A stretch of 64,000 bases of DNA, from the NCBI GenBank assembly GCA_963965975.1, contig OZ014416.1, positions 5,642,001 through 5,706,000 on the forward strand, given 5' to 3'. The position numbers and the translations under genes were made by a program. The notes under the pieces are model-generated. The model had not been told where the DNA came from. It did no database searches and saw only the letters and a program-made list of their open reading frames with translations. Numbering within the stretch: position 1 is the stretch's first letter; every line of letters begins with the position of its first letter. Positions 12,040 to 27,000 of this stretch are shown here, piece after piece. This DNA is from Xestospongia bergquistia. Taxonomy: Eukaryota > Porifera > Demospongiae > Haplosclerida > Petrosiidae.

Positions 12040-15000
12040 GTGACTTTGGTACATCATGGGAATGATTAAATAGACTGACATAAGTGATAGGCAGTAAGGC
12101 TGTTGAAACCATAGTACACTAAGGAACACAATGTAGACAGGTTGACAAATCCAAGTCAGATTGCTGTGGGCCAAAATGTGATAGGCCTGGTCAGCTGGAT
12201 CAATAGGTGGCCCTGGTGGCATGTTAATGAGGCCTTCTATAAATTGAAAGAAAGAAGGCAGTCTCAGGCAATGTTAGCCTTCCATCAGATGCCTCACTGG
12301 TGTTTGTAACAGCAGGTACCAGGCAACATACAAGCATTCTGGTTCCAGGAGATACATACATGAGTTGGGTTCATCCCATGAGATCAATTCCCATGAGATC
12401 AACTCTCACAAAATCAACACTTTTTGATCAATCTCATGAGACCAACTCCTTTTGAAAAATTATTAAATAGTGTCATACTCTCTTAACAATTATCACACTT
12501 AGCTTCTAACACCAGCTTCTTTGACCAATTAACTTTAACATATCAAAGTCTGGTCATAGCTTCACAAGTATACAAAACTCTCCGTTGCAAGCACAGTTAC
12601 ATTGTCAATTATAAGTTAGTATGGCCAAATTTGTCGAAACACATAGAGGTGGAAAAGCCTTTCATTATGAAGTCTACGTTTATACAAAGATAAGGGATGG
12701 CTTGCAAGGAAATACTTTCTGGACATATAAGAAATATAAGAGTGGCTGCAGTGGTAGAGCTACTTCAGAAGGGTCAAATGTTGTAGTTAGACAAGAGCAC
12801 AACCATGACACAATTGAGCACAACCATGACACAATTGTAATTTTTTGAAAACAATCATCCTTATGTAACCTAGCAGAAGCATCAACATTCTTGTGGATGC
12901 AACATTCTCAGTATGTCCATCAATCTTTTACCAAGTCCTTATCATTCACATCATGAAGTATGGTCAAACATTTCCGATGATATATGCACTTCTTCCAAAC
13001 AAGCAATGCCAGATATATATTAGAGCATTTTTACTCTTAAAATATGCAGCAATGAACAATGGCCTGACACTTGATCCAGAAAGCCTGCTATGTGATCTTG
13101 AACTAGCCATGCATTATTTAAGCTAGTGCACTTAATTTTCCAAATGTAACTCATTGAGGCTGTTATTACCACTTCATACAAGCTATCTGGAGAAAAGTAC
13201 AAGCACTTGGTCTGGCTGAAGAGTATAAGTCTAGCAATCAAGAGCTCAAGAGATTTTTTCAAAAAATGGCATCAGTGGCATTTTGTCCACCAACAATTGT
13301 ACGCACAGTCTGGCTTGCTATTCAACAAGAAGCTGCAAATGTACTGCAAGTAGACTAGCTAGTTCAATACTTTAATGAAACTTGGTTAAATGGACAATTT
13401 GCCACATAGTAATGGGAATTATTTTGATTATGCAAGTCCAAGAACAAACAACTACCTAGAAGGGTGGCATTTCAGATTTAAAAAAGTAGTTGGGAAGCCA
13501 CACCCCAACATATATGAACTAGTAATTGTGATGAAGAAGGAAGAAGCTATAACACAAATGAAGATGGTTACTTTTGAGACTGGAGCTACATTGCCACCAA
13601 GAAGAAGAAAAATTAAAGAAAAAGAAAAGAGGATACAAACTCTCTTTGAGCATTTCAAAAGAGGAAGCTGTAGTTAAAAAAATATCTTGAAGCTATGAAA
13701 CATTTAACTGGGCTTAAAATGTGTCAGTATAATTAATTATATATTAATAGTTATGACTTACTAATAGGAATGTTAGTAATAATTAATAACTATTGGCACC
13801 AAAAGTTGATCTCATGAGATTGATCAAAAAAGAGTTGATTTGTGGGATTTGATCTTGTGGCACCAAATCCTTGAGTTACATTGGTGGGTTGGATCTTGCA
13901 TAATGTTGCTTGGGAGGAGGGCCATTAATGAACTTAGGAAGCTAGGAGTGCTAGCATATATGCCTTTGTTGAGTAATCTGCCTTCTGTGAAATTGACAGA
14001 AAGATTCAATTCCTACCAAAGCAGAGTTTGGGTCAGCTGCTGCTTGTAAGTGAAAAACATAGTCATAGGTCCTCCAGCCGTTGTTATTAAAATGACCTGC
14101 CTTACAAAATATATAGTGAACATAGGATAGATAAGCGATTTTCTAAAAGAGTACAGAGCCTGAATACAAAACATGGAAAAAGGAAAATTTAGTTTCACCA
14201 GTTAGGGCAGGAGTGGTATATGTTGTGTTTAGTGATGTATATTATTATAATATCCTGTACTGATATAATACATACATGTACATAGAATGACACAATACAC
14301 AAGTACATGGAATATAAACCACTTCTTTGTATAATAAAAACCTTGTCAGAAATATTGGGATCTGCCTTAGTTGTTAAAAGGAACTGGACTGTCTCAGTGT
14401 GTCCTTTCCATGAAGCATAATGCAATGCAGTCCAATGATACTATAGAAAAAATAAATAGTAAATAATGTGGCTACAAATTAATTACGAATAACCACTCAA
14501 TATTACAACAAAGTTTCCAAATTCCCTAAGCCTTGCTAATGAAAGATAATGACAAAGGAGACATCTGTACAGTATATAAATAACTACCATAAAGTAGGTA
14601 GTATTGGTGACATTAAACTTTAACATTTCTAATTTCTAATATAGACACCTACAATATAACATCACACCTGTCTATATGTACATTTGCCTGTTCTAATAAT
14701 ACACACCCTAGGGCATCATAATTAATTTTATGAGCGCCTAATTAATTAGAAAGGAAATATACTAAAGTTTCTGTTATAGACTACAACAATTTATGTTTGG
14801 TCAGTTCTGAACTGACAGAATGTAGCAGAAACTTTTAATAGCAAGATCTTCTGGCTTGACAATTTTTTACAATACCATTCTACTCTCTAAAAGAGTATAG
14901 AGCCTGAATAAAACACATTGAAATAACAATTTAGGATCACCAGTTATGGTAGCAGTCAAATAAGATTTCTAGTTCATGTTGTCTGTATCATGTTTACTGA

Positions 15001-18000
15001 TGAAACTAAGAAACTAATACTTTTATAGACATACTAGTCTATGACTACTTCATCTTTTTTGCTGGCTAACTGGCAAAATTTCAATGAATTGAGATGTCAC
15101 CTGTTCACATTATTAGATTTGATCATGTGAATTGGTGACATCCCATTACATGTGCCTTTTTTCTGAACTTTATTTTCCTACTCTAATAATAGGAATCTTT
15201 TGACTATGACATTATTTTTAAGTGTCCCTAGATTTTAGTAATATGTTGTTTCAAAAACTGTAAAAAAAATTCTCCAAAAAAGCACATCAATTATTACTGA
15301 AAATAAACCACACCTACTACCAAGTTTGGTATTTGAATTTGTTAATTTGTTTATCTCTTATACAGAGATGTCAAAGATGATGTGACTGGAAAGGGAACAG
15401 CCTCATCAACTTTGACAGTCATGAATGAAAATTCTTTCTTTGATTTACTTAGCTCACTCCATCATAACAAACCTCATATTCCATTATTTATTGACTTGAA
15501 CATACTTGTGCAATTATAACTCCATACACCAATGATACATTTTGAAAAAAATTACTTAAATCATTTTGATTGATTTCTATACACAAATGTGATTTTTAAC
15601 ATCTCATATTGCTTGAAAATTTATCCAAGTAAATTTAAAATACTCAGTTTGCGCTCATATCCCTAGATATTTGTGAGATTTGGTCTTATCACTGTATTAT
15701 TTATGATTATAACGTGGGTAAATCCACAAGTTAAAGTTCAAGTCTCAGTTCAACAATAGTATTATTGAACATCAAGAACTCTTCAATATACAGATAGGAA
15801 ATTTTACAAAAATCACAGAATGTTCTAGAAGCAAATGATGGCATAATTAACACATTAACACTTATAATTATGATCACATAATTAACACATTAACACTTAT
15901 GGTTATGTACACACAAATGAGTCGACTTAGAGATACAGTAATACAGTACACATACTACACTATTCCCCCTCTAGTTTTTGTGTCCTCACAAAATCAGTAG
16001 CAAAGTAACAAAGTCAATGAATAATATAAATATAATCTTCGTAACGGACTGAGGGTTGGCGATTATGTTGTGGTTTTTCTGTCCCAATGGGTAGTTCAAC
16101 TGATGAGATTGTTATCCTCAAGACAATCGAGTTTCTTGTTGGTTTGCAATGACTTCTGCATATATTAGCATTGACGCTGGGTTGACTGGTGGAGAAGATG
16201 GGTTAGGTTAAGCTGCTTCACTTCCTCTCTTTCTTAGGACAGGTGTAGGTTGCTTCTTGCTGGCTTTGGCCTGTGGCTCACCATAGCAGAGTTTTAGTCT
16301 GTTCCTATACAGTACCAATGTCTTTGAAGATCCAATCAACTGTTCCGGCAGGTTACAGCACCAACCCTGTCGATTACGGTGTAAGGGCCATGCCACAAAG
16401 AAGACAGTTTCCTAGTTCTTCCCTGCTTCACAGCAGGGACATAGAGACAAACTCTGTCCCCTGCATTGAGGTTGCTGCTAGCAACTTTCTCATTGTATTT
16501 TGAATTGTTCTTTTGGTGTGCCTCATTTAGTTTCCTTCTCACATCATCGTACACTCCTTTTAGTGAACAGTTCACATCTTCTATAAACTCAGGAATTGCT
16601 TTCTCTTCCCCTTCTCCTGGTAAGGGAACCCTGTCTAGCATTACATCTACTTGAAGGTTTTGTGATTGTCCAAAAATTAACTTGATAAAAGAATAACCCA
16701 TAGAGACATGGATGGTGATTCTATACGCGAATAACATCTTGAGTATATGCAGATCCTAATATTTTTGCTTCTCATTCACTAACTTGGCTAGCATTGCCTC
16801 CAAGGTACACTTACGCATTCCACTTGTCCATTTCCTTTCAGGTGACATGCTGTTGTTTGTGTACGCTCAATTCCTAGACTTTTGCAGAGAGATGAAATGA
16901 CTTGTTAAATTTGTTCCTTGGTCACTATGGAGGCTTGAAGGTACTCCATATCGACAAACAATTTCGTTAACCAGCACAGTAGCCAAGGTCCTGTAACTGT
17001 TGACTGAAGGGCAAAGGCTTCAACTCACTTGATGAAAAAGTCAGTCACAACTAAGATGTACCTTTTCCTTTTGAAGAGGTGGGTAAAGGTCCCATAATAT
17101 CTCAAGATATCTTTTCAAATGACAGGTTGCCTTAATAGTTCCTAGTCGTACTTGTGGTTTAGGTTGTGAAGCGTTACATTGCTGACATTGCTGGCATTCT
17201 TGTATCCATTTCTCAATACCCAGCTCGTATCCCAACCGCAGGTAGTGGCTTCCCTTCCTCAAGTGCTTTGATCACTAGTGCAAGCTGTTCGTCAGCAAGC
17301 TGGGTCCTTCTAATATTGTCTGGATCTATATCCAATTGATGTATTGCAGCAACATTCAGTGATGCAATACATCAATGAGGGTCACCTGGACATGGTATCA
17401 GCATTACCGTAACTCCTACCTGGTTTGTACTCAAACTGAAAATTGAGTTGTTGCAGGAAAATTGTTCACCTTGAGAGACGTCCTCCGATGTCTTTCAGAC
17501 CTTTCAGAGATGTCAGACAATTATGGTCAGTAACCAGCTTAAAGTCAAAGCCATACAGGTAAGGGTACAACTTCTTGAATGCTGCCACAGCAGCGAGTGC
17601 TTCCTTCTCAATTGTAGAGTAGTTTCATTGAACCTTTTTCAGTTGTCTGTTCAAGCACGCTATCACTCGTTCTTTGCCATTCTGATTCTGTCTCAGAACT
17701 CTCCCTATAGATGAATCCAATGAATTTGATGCATCAGTGAACAATACTAATTGGTGGCTGAAATCTGGGAACGCAAGGATGGGTCGGTCACTAGTCTGTG
17801 TTTGAGCTCATTGAAAGCATTTTGGCATTTGGAATCCCAGTGGAAGTCATTTTCCTTTGTCAGAAGCTTATGCAAGAATACACTCCATTAGGCACTGGAA
17901 TATGGCAATGTAAGGCCAAATGGCATTACATTGAATTCAAAATGGCCTTTGGGAGTGGAAAATGATGTTTTTTCTTGTCTTGCTCTTCATCCTCTACCTG

Positions 18001-21000
18001 CCAGTAGCCGGAGGGAAGGTTCAGCATAGTGAAATAGGTCACACCCACAAGAGAGTTATGAGTGGCATCTATCCTTGGGAGAGGGTACGCATCTTGATGG
18101 GTGATGGAATTGAGTTTCTGGTAGTCCACACAGAACCACCAGGAGCTATCCTTTGTCTTTATCATCACAACGGGAGATAACCAGGGGCTACTACTGGGTC
18201 TCACCACTCCTTGATCAACCATCCTTGTGACTTCTGCATCAACCACACCCTTGACTGCCTCAAGAATGCTTCATAATGGTTGCCACACAGGTGGTCCTTC
18301 AGATGGGATCAAGTGGTTGACAGCCAGTGTTCGCCAATTGGTCCTCTTTTAGGTGCAAAGAAATTGGCAAATTGGGTAAAAAGATTTTGGAGCTGTGTCT
18401 TTCCTGAAAATGTCAAGTTCAGAATGGTCAAAGTTAAAATACGCGGCTTGTGATCCATCTGTTTGTATAGCAGCCTCGTCGCTTATGTTATCATCCACCA
18501 GCATCACATTGTGTCTGGGGGTTGCCTCTCCAAGCTTCATACCTTTGTAGATGGTTATTGGTGTGGGGCTGACATTAATGACCTCCTTTCTTGACATAAC
18601 TGTAAAATGACGTCCTTTCTCGACATAACTGGACTTAGCATCCTTGCAATACACTGATTCGTGGGAGGGGTGCTGCTCATCGGCTCAACAAGTGCCTCAC
18701 AAAAACTGATATACTCTTCATTTAGCTGACCCTGTATCAATTGTATCATGATTCTGATTATTTTCATGTCAACAGGGGCTATAATGACCACACTATAAAT
18801 TTTTGCTTGTTGGTGGCCCATAAACATTTGAACATAGCATCGTGACCCTTCCCAATTGAGAGAGTGCTACCTTGGCAGTCCATAACAACATCATCCTCCT
18901 TCAAACATCTGCACCCAGTAGACAATCTACTGTTAGGTTGCGAATGACAGTGAACTTTTCCTCGGTGCTAAATGATCCCAGGGACACTGCAATTTTTGCT
19001 CTTCCGACAACATCTAGTGGCATACCATTGGCACCCACAGCTCCTGGTGACTCAGTCAATTTTTGATGGTGCTCCTCTAATAAGATCTCGTATCATACAA
19101 CAGAAACAGCAGCTCCAGTATCTAACAGGATCTTAGTAGGTACTTTTCCTGCAAGACCATCTGCGTAGAATATAGCATTAACACTGCTGGTGGTTTGGGT
19201 AGGTTGGTGGATATAAATTACTTCCATGGCCAGCCGCCCACAGATCAGCTTGCTTGTCGTAGTGTAACTGGGGGCAGTCATGTTGAAAGTGTACAAACTC
19301 ATCACACTCCCAACAGGCGCAACGATCATGGTCCGCTATTGGAGTATACTTTGTGCAGTTGTTGCTTTGGTGGTTTTGTGAAGGGTTATGATCACAGGCA
19401 GTTTGGTTGACACCAGTGGGCTGCAATGTTGTTTCAAGGGCGTCTAGATGCTTTCGTCATCTGATCTAGGGCCTGCTGTAATTGAATGGTCAGCTTTGGG
19501 TGTTTCAAGGGTGCAACTTATTGATCATGTTGATAAAATTCTTCACTGGTTTGGTGTGTTTTGTTTTGAACTTTAGCGCATATTCTACCTCCTTTGTCTT
19601 CTCAACTGCTAACTTGAAGGTTGAAGACTGCCTGCACAACAATATTTGCTGGCTTACAGGGGCACCAATCCTGTCAGGAAATGTTGCAGCAGAATACCAG
19701 AGGCCAAATCCTTGTCTAGATAATCCTGTTTGAATAACTTCTTCAAATGATTGGTGAAATCTGCAGCTTTTCAGCTGAGCACTGGCAATTAGAGATGAAC
19801 ATCTTCCCTGCTGTTAGGTGGTCTTGAGTCAGGCCAGTTTTCTTCATCAGGGCCACCTTCAGTAGCTTCAGGTTAGCATTAATTGTTGCGTTCAGGTTGA
19901 CATAGTAGTCTACTAGTTTGCCTCGCAATAGTGTTGGCAAGATCGACGCTTGTTTCTCAGCATTCTTTTCTTTCGCAGCAGATATAAGTTAGAATCAAGT
20001 TCATGCCCTGGGGAAGTCTTCAACAGTAATCTATGGAAGTGGTAAGTCTAAAGTAGCCAACCCACTCCTGACACCAATATAACGTGAGTAAATCCACAAG
20101 TTAAAGTTCAAGTCTCAGTTCAACAATAGTATTATAGAACAACAAAAACTCTTTGAATATATATACAGTTAGGAAAGTTTACAAAACACACAGAATGTTC
20201 TAGAACCAGATGATCACATAATTAACACATTAACACTTATTGTTATGTACACACAAATGAGTCAACTTAGAGATACAGTAATACAGTACACACACTACAT
20301 GATCATTAAATACTTACCCAGTCAAAAAATACACCAAAATGGTGGAACATTTCCTTAGTTATAAATTGTTATGATCTCAGTTTAATGCTCTAAATTTAAT
20401 GCCCATGTAAAACACTGTCATTTAATTAAAGTTGATATGGTTAACTATATACTGCTTTTTGGAAACATTGATCTTTATCACACTACTTAATTATAGCACA
20501 TAACATTTATAGTGATTGCTTGACCTGTTACAGTGTTTACTGCTCAATCATGTCAATCAATTGTCACAGAATGTAGATTTGTTGTTAGTCAATGAATATT
20601 ACGTTTACCTGTATCTCATGACATGATAACTCAATATTAGTAATAACAGATATCCCATTGCTATTACTTCTTACATTAGTTTGTATTATATATCAATAAA
20701 CCTTTAAGTTAATGTGCAATAAATAAACATTTCTTAAATTATTTGTAAAGTATTTTTAACTTCACCACACCAATTTCAAATAAGCATATACAAAATTTAC
20801 TTTCATAAATAATAGAGTTTTGCAAAAAGTACAAAATCTTGAACCCTCCAATTTTCATGGCCTTACACTAACAGACCACAAGTAATATTAACAATACATA
20901 TGCTATAATCAGTATACTAACCTGAAACACACCACGATGAACATTGATATTAGCACCTGATGTAAGTGCTACATTTACATTATGTATATCACCATTTTCA

Positions 21001-24000
21001 GCTGAAGTCAAAAGTAAGTCATCCTGTTAAAATAAATAATATATTATAACTGTGACATGTACCCCCATATATTAGGTCATGGTTATAATATATCAACATG
21101 CAAGATCACTATGTCCATGTCATTGTACACAGTAAATATATTCCCTAATGAAAAATCCCAGCATGATTTTATAAAATCTTGTAAACCTTGGCAAGAATTC
21201 ATAACACGTGTCAAGACTATTTAACCTTGGTTATGATGGTTTATACCACAAGATCTTGTGGGATTTTGTATGATATTTGTGCAATGGTGCAATGAGACAT
21301 CCAGTCTTAAATTGTGGCATGATCTTGCATGAGCTTACATGATAATCATGAGAATTATCGATCATGGATTTCTAGAACCTCACAAGATGGTAAGAGTATT
21401 TATAATAATGGGAATACATATGATTGTTTCTAAACTCATGAAACTTGATCAAGATATCAAGAAGATTCCAAAGTCTGGATTAATATACAATTTGAAGTGA
21501 TGTTATTCACAGAGATGGCTGTTATGGAAGCATTTTCTACCAATGAGTAAACTTCTATTATAAACTTAGATATTAAAGATATTTGTGCACATGATTCTAG
21601 CACCTGTCTTCAGTGAGCACCTAAATTAGCTAAATTAGTCAGTATGGATGATTGATTGTGTTTTATTGAAAAATATAAGAAGAACCACTGTGCCTAATGG
21701 TGGACATTCAGCAAATCATTTTTGCTAAACATTTCTTCATCATTTTTTTAAAAAGAACAAACATACTATTACTATTATTACATACTTACATTTCTAACTT
21801 GGTCCATATTTCCTCCAAAAGAACATAAGAGCTCAACCATATCATTATATTCAGACCCTTGTGACAGTGACATATACCAGTGTGCTATATGAAGTGGACT
21901 ACGACCCCACTATAAAATCAAATAAATTGTTTAATAATAACAATAGATCCTATTTATATTACACAAGATTACACATTACTGGTATAATCTGTACTATCAG
22001 GGGCACATGAGTATCACAAAGGAATATCTAACTTCCATAACTACATCTATTTCCATATATGAATATAACGATAAGTGTTTTACATTTTTATAGTTTGTGG
22101 GCTATAACCTCTTACTAGGTGTGCTTTAAAAAACTTCTGAGAGCACACACAGAAAGCTGTCTATATAGAGAAGGTGTCACAAACTAGTGTCCCAATTTCT
22201 TTGTACCATGGAGCAAGGAAATGTCTATTCATTGCTATGGTAGCGGAAACTAAAAGAGTGATGGAACATTCACAACAACACTCTAATATCTTTTCAAGCT
22301 TATTATTAGCTTTTATGTATTGACAGAGAGCTTATCTTGTGAAATAAAAATTGGACATTATTCAATTGTTTCTATCGCTTTGATTACAAAAGCCTCCATA
22401 ACCTCTAAGTCGTGTTCTTTTACACACTCTTCAATGTACAAAAGTTCTTTCTTTCTTTCTTCATTTTCCTCACCATTGATAATAATAATAATATTCAATG
22501 ATCCTGTGACATACTTAACAGTATTTGTGCTATGACTGTGAAATTAGTGTATATTCCTTATATGGAATAATCACTGACCATGTTTCAATAATAGTTAGGA
22601 CACAAACATAACAGCTATTGAACACTCATCCATAATAGTCATATGTTCTGGTACTATTGAAAAAAGTATTAGGACTCTAATTTTCTCTTGTTCCCACAGA
22701 AATAAAGTTTTAAAGAGTAGCTAAACTTTGCTTATGAAAGAAAAAAGACAAATGAGATATCTCCTGTACTGATATGTATGTAGAATTACCACATTGTTGC
22801 TTTATTCATAAATTTATATTTTAACATTTCTAATATAAGCACCTTTCCATTATAAACAAATTTCTGTCCATACATATATTTGACATATATAACAATAGTT
22901 TTAATGTATTGTCAGAGCACTTGTCTTGTTAAATAATAACGGTAAGTAATTTAATTGCTTCTATCACTTTCATGACAAAAACCTCCATAACCTCTAAGAC
23001 CTATTCTTTTAAAAGCTCTTCCATGTACAAGACTTCTTTCTTAGTTTCTTCATTTTCCTCATCATTTCTAATAGTAATTATATTCATTACTTAACAGTAC
23101 TTATGATATCCTTATATGGAATAGTCACTGACCATGTTTCAATAATGGTTAGAACACATATTCACAGTGCTCATGTTAATATAATGCACCTCTTCAATAC
23201 AAACACATTTCTGTCCATACATACATTTGTTTGTTCAAATAGTAAGCATACACCAGCTTTATAATTAATGTTACCAGTGTTAAATTTAATAGAATAAAAT
23301 TTTCCATAGGCTAAATTTTCTGTTGTAGAGTACAACAATTGTATTTTGTCAATTCTGGACTAATGAAATGGAGAAACTCTTGACATAAAGGAGATCTGTC
23401 TTGTTAACTTAATAGAATACTTTATCACTCTCTAAAAGATATGAGTATAGTGACTAAATAAAAGATATCAAAATGACAATCTATTTTCAAGTCAGGGCAT
23501 GAGTTATTGCTGGTTCATGCTGTCAGTATCATGTTTAGCAATGTACATGTACATGTATATTATTATAATATCCTGTACTTATATAATACATACTAGTAGT
23601 ATTACATACATGTACATGGAGTGAACACAATAGACAAGTACATGGAATATAAACCATCTCTATAGATATTTCAAACCTTGTCACAAACATTAAGGTCTGC
23701 ATTAGCTATTAATAGTAACTGGACTATTTCAATATGTCCTGCACTTGAGGCATAATGCAAAGCAGTCCGATGATCCTATAGAAAGAAAAAACAGTTAATA
23801 ATGTGGCTACAAATTAATTATTAATAACTTTTCAATACAACAATAAAGTTTCAAAAATTTCGTAACCCTTGCTAAATGAAAAATAACAGACAAAAGAGTC
23901 ATCTGTACTGTATATTATTAACTACCATATAGGGACCTCTCCAATATCATATCTGTCACGTGTTGTAATAACAGACAAACACCAGTTTCATAATTAGTTT

Positions 24001-27000
24001 TACTGGTGTCAAATTTATTAGAACTTAAATAGGCTGAAGTTTCTGTAGTAGACTACAACAATTGTATTTTGTCAGTTTTGAACTAACAACTTAAAAAACC
24101 CTTCACATAAGGATATCTGGCTTGTTAGCTTAACATAATGACTTCTTATTATCTAAAAGAGTATGGCAGCTGAATAAAAGACATCAAAATAAAATTTAGT
24201 TTCAATAGTTAGGGCATGAGTTGTTGCTGGTTTATGTTGTCTGAGTCATGCCTAGCAATGTACATGTACATGTATAATATTATAATATCCTGTACTGATA
24301 TAATACATACTAGTAGTATTACATACATGTACATTGAGTGAACACAATACACAAATGCATGCAATATAAACAATCTCTATACAGAATACAAACCTCATCA
24401 AAAATATTGGGGTCTGCCTTAGCTGTTAAGAGTAACTGGACCATTTCAACGTGTCCTTCATTAGAAGCATAATGCAAAGCAGTCAGATGAGACTGTAGAA
24501 AGAAAAAATAGTAAATAGTAACAAATTAGTTACTAATAACTGTTCAATACTACCGTAGATAAATGCACAAAGTCAATCAGTTATATCATAGTGACAGTAT
24601 TAATATCATAACAACATTACAAGCTAGTAATGACAGATTTGAGTTTTACTAGAAGTAGATCTTTCATTTACATTTTGGTTGTTATAATAGACAATGACTA
24701 CCACAAAACCTAATCTAATTAGCCACTAACTTTCTTTATATTACTGGGAATATTATTAAAACTATGACTGATAGTATTCATATCCTAATAGTGGACAGTA
24801 AAAATTGACATTGAGAATAATTTCTGTGTACTATCAGGAGTAAATGAGAGTTAGTATGGAACATCCAATTTCATAACTAGCTATTATTGCATTATAATGG
24901 TAATATCTATTTCCATATATGGATACAAATGATTAATTTTTAATGCATATATGGTTTGTGGGATATAACCGCTTAACTAGGTGAGCTTTAAAAAGAGTAC
25001 TAAGATCACATACACAAATCTATACTGACATACTAATAGTGTGTGGACAAGATGTCACAATTTTTTTGTGCTAGACAGCAAGGAAACATTTGAAATGTTC
25101 GTTAACATTGTAATGGGAATGATAAAGCTGGTCAAGCACTCTCACCAAGAACTCCTATGACTAGTAAGAAAGGCAATTATATATATCATCTCTACATAAC
25201 ATCACAGGGAGTACAAACAATTTAGGATGTTCTCTAATTATATTTAAATTACTTAAAGAAATATTGTATTTTATGACTGTGATATAATTGCACTCCCTAC
25301 TGTCTTTTTACATTCTTTGCATTGAACTGATGTTATCCATACCTAAATTTATTCATTTTATAGAAAGCCTTTTTTTTAATTATGTCCATTTAGATACACA
25401 GCTATATCTAAAACTTCAATAATAAATAATACTAAACAATTAACAAACTAAAAAACTTGTAGAACAAGCTAACAATACATAGGACTAAATGGATAAAACA
25501 ACTCTTTATAATATAAAATAGCCAAGAACTTTTGCCAACACGCAATATCTATGATCATGAGATGTATAGTACAAAACAGATGTGATAACTCTATAGGCTT
25601 TTAATAACAATCAAAATATTTCACTTCACATAACAATGAGTATTATATGACTTATCATGAAAATATTATATTGTTTCCACAAACTAGTAATCATCAAATT
25701 AATGACAACAAAACTATTACTAGTAAACAATTACCGTAAATGTCAAAATTTTCGCCACTCAAACTTTGCGCGTAAAATTTTCCCGAACTCATAATTTTGC
25801 ATTTTGTGTCAACCGTGAAAAGTTGATTATTAATTATTAATTTATTCGTGAGTCTATTTTTCGCGTTTTGTGTCAACCACGAAAATATAACTAACTCGAA
25901 ATTTTGATGATTATGGTATTTGTTATTATAAGATAATAACTTACTACTTTGTCCTGATAATTTACATTTGCCTTCTTTTGAATAGTTTGTTTTATAACAT
26001 GTGTTAGTCCTGTTCGTGCAGCTGCTAACATAATTTCATTCTAATAAATCAAAACAAGTAAATACAGATAATATACATCATAATAAATACAACAAGTGTG
26101 GAGTTTAAGTATATATAATTGTTCTTTATATATACATACATTCTTCTAATAATTATTGTATCGATGTTTGACACAAGTCTATCAGCTTTACTGAATACTT
26201 TGTACTAAATCTCAAAGATGGCTACATATTATTCTAAATGTAGATGTATAGGATCTCTATTAAAATGAATATTGCATCTGTTACATAAACAGCTCCTGAT
26301 ATTGACGATCAAATTTAGGGTTCTAACAAGGTGTAAGATAAGTAAAAAAGCATGCTTACTCTGTGCTCCAATATACCATTAAAGCCAGACGCAATGCAAT
26401 TTAAAATATAACTCTTGTGAGTAATGTATGTGAGTGTGGCTGCTGTGATTTTAATTGTTTTATTAGTCAATCTGTGATAACTTCTTTTATAACTGTAATA
26501 TGACGGCAATTGTTGAATTGTATGCTGTATCTTGTGTGACATAATATGCTTTAAACTAATACTATAGTTAGTAGCTAGTAATAAGAAAAGTAGTATGGAG
26601 AAAACTAGACATAAACAATATATGTATTGATATGTGTATTAAGACTTGATAATAACTAGGAGACATTTTCATGTAGTATACAAGTATGTACATGTACACG
26701 ATATCAATATAACAAACAAGTATTCTAGTAATTATAAATATTGTCATCAACTACATACTATACTTGTATACACTTACATAATCAGGAGTAGCTCCTGCAT
26801 TTTCAAGAGCATCTACTATAATGTTGTGACCATCAATATAAGCTATTGTATGAGGTGTTATATAAGGTCCATTCATATTCTATATGATGAACAAAGACAT
26901 TTAATATATGAAATAAATCTAATTACATATCTGTGTATACGTAATTATAAACACAGCTAAAAACAATCACTACTCATTAAATCTACATATTTTGAAATAA

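Larger units (their letters stand above)
15708..20299 (-). mobile_element. Complete Ty3/Gypsy LTR retrotransposon (coding region decayed)
   Basis: Two LTRs flank gag-pol remnants in the order protease, reverse transcriptase, RNase H, integrase on the minus strand. The 4-bp target duplication TGAT borders both ends (15704-15707 and 20300-20303). A primer-binding-site-like TGGTGTCAGGAGTGGG (20061-20076, minus) lies next to the 5' LTR, and a polypurine tract (AGAGGGGGAATAG) lies next to the 3' LTR. The element lies in an intron of gene A in the same orientation as the gene. Confidence 0.95.

Noticed and set aside
25694-25876. 60-codon minus-strand ORF
   Set aside because: It lies almost wholly within the TACCRTAA MITE-like element and has no protein similarity that I recognise.
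26568-26960. ORFs on both strands around the TPHT-type exon
   Set aside because: They are intron or antisense shadows of exon 26778-26879.
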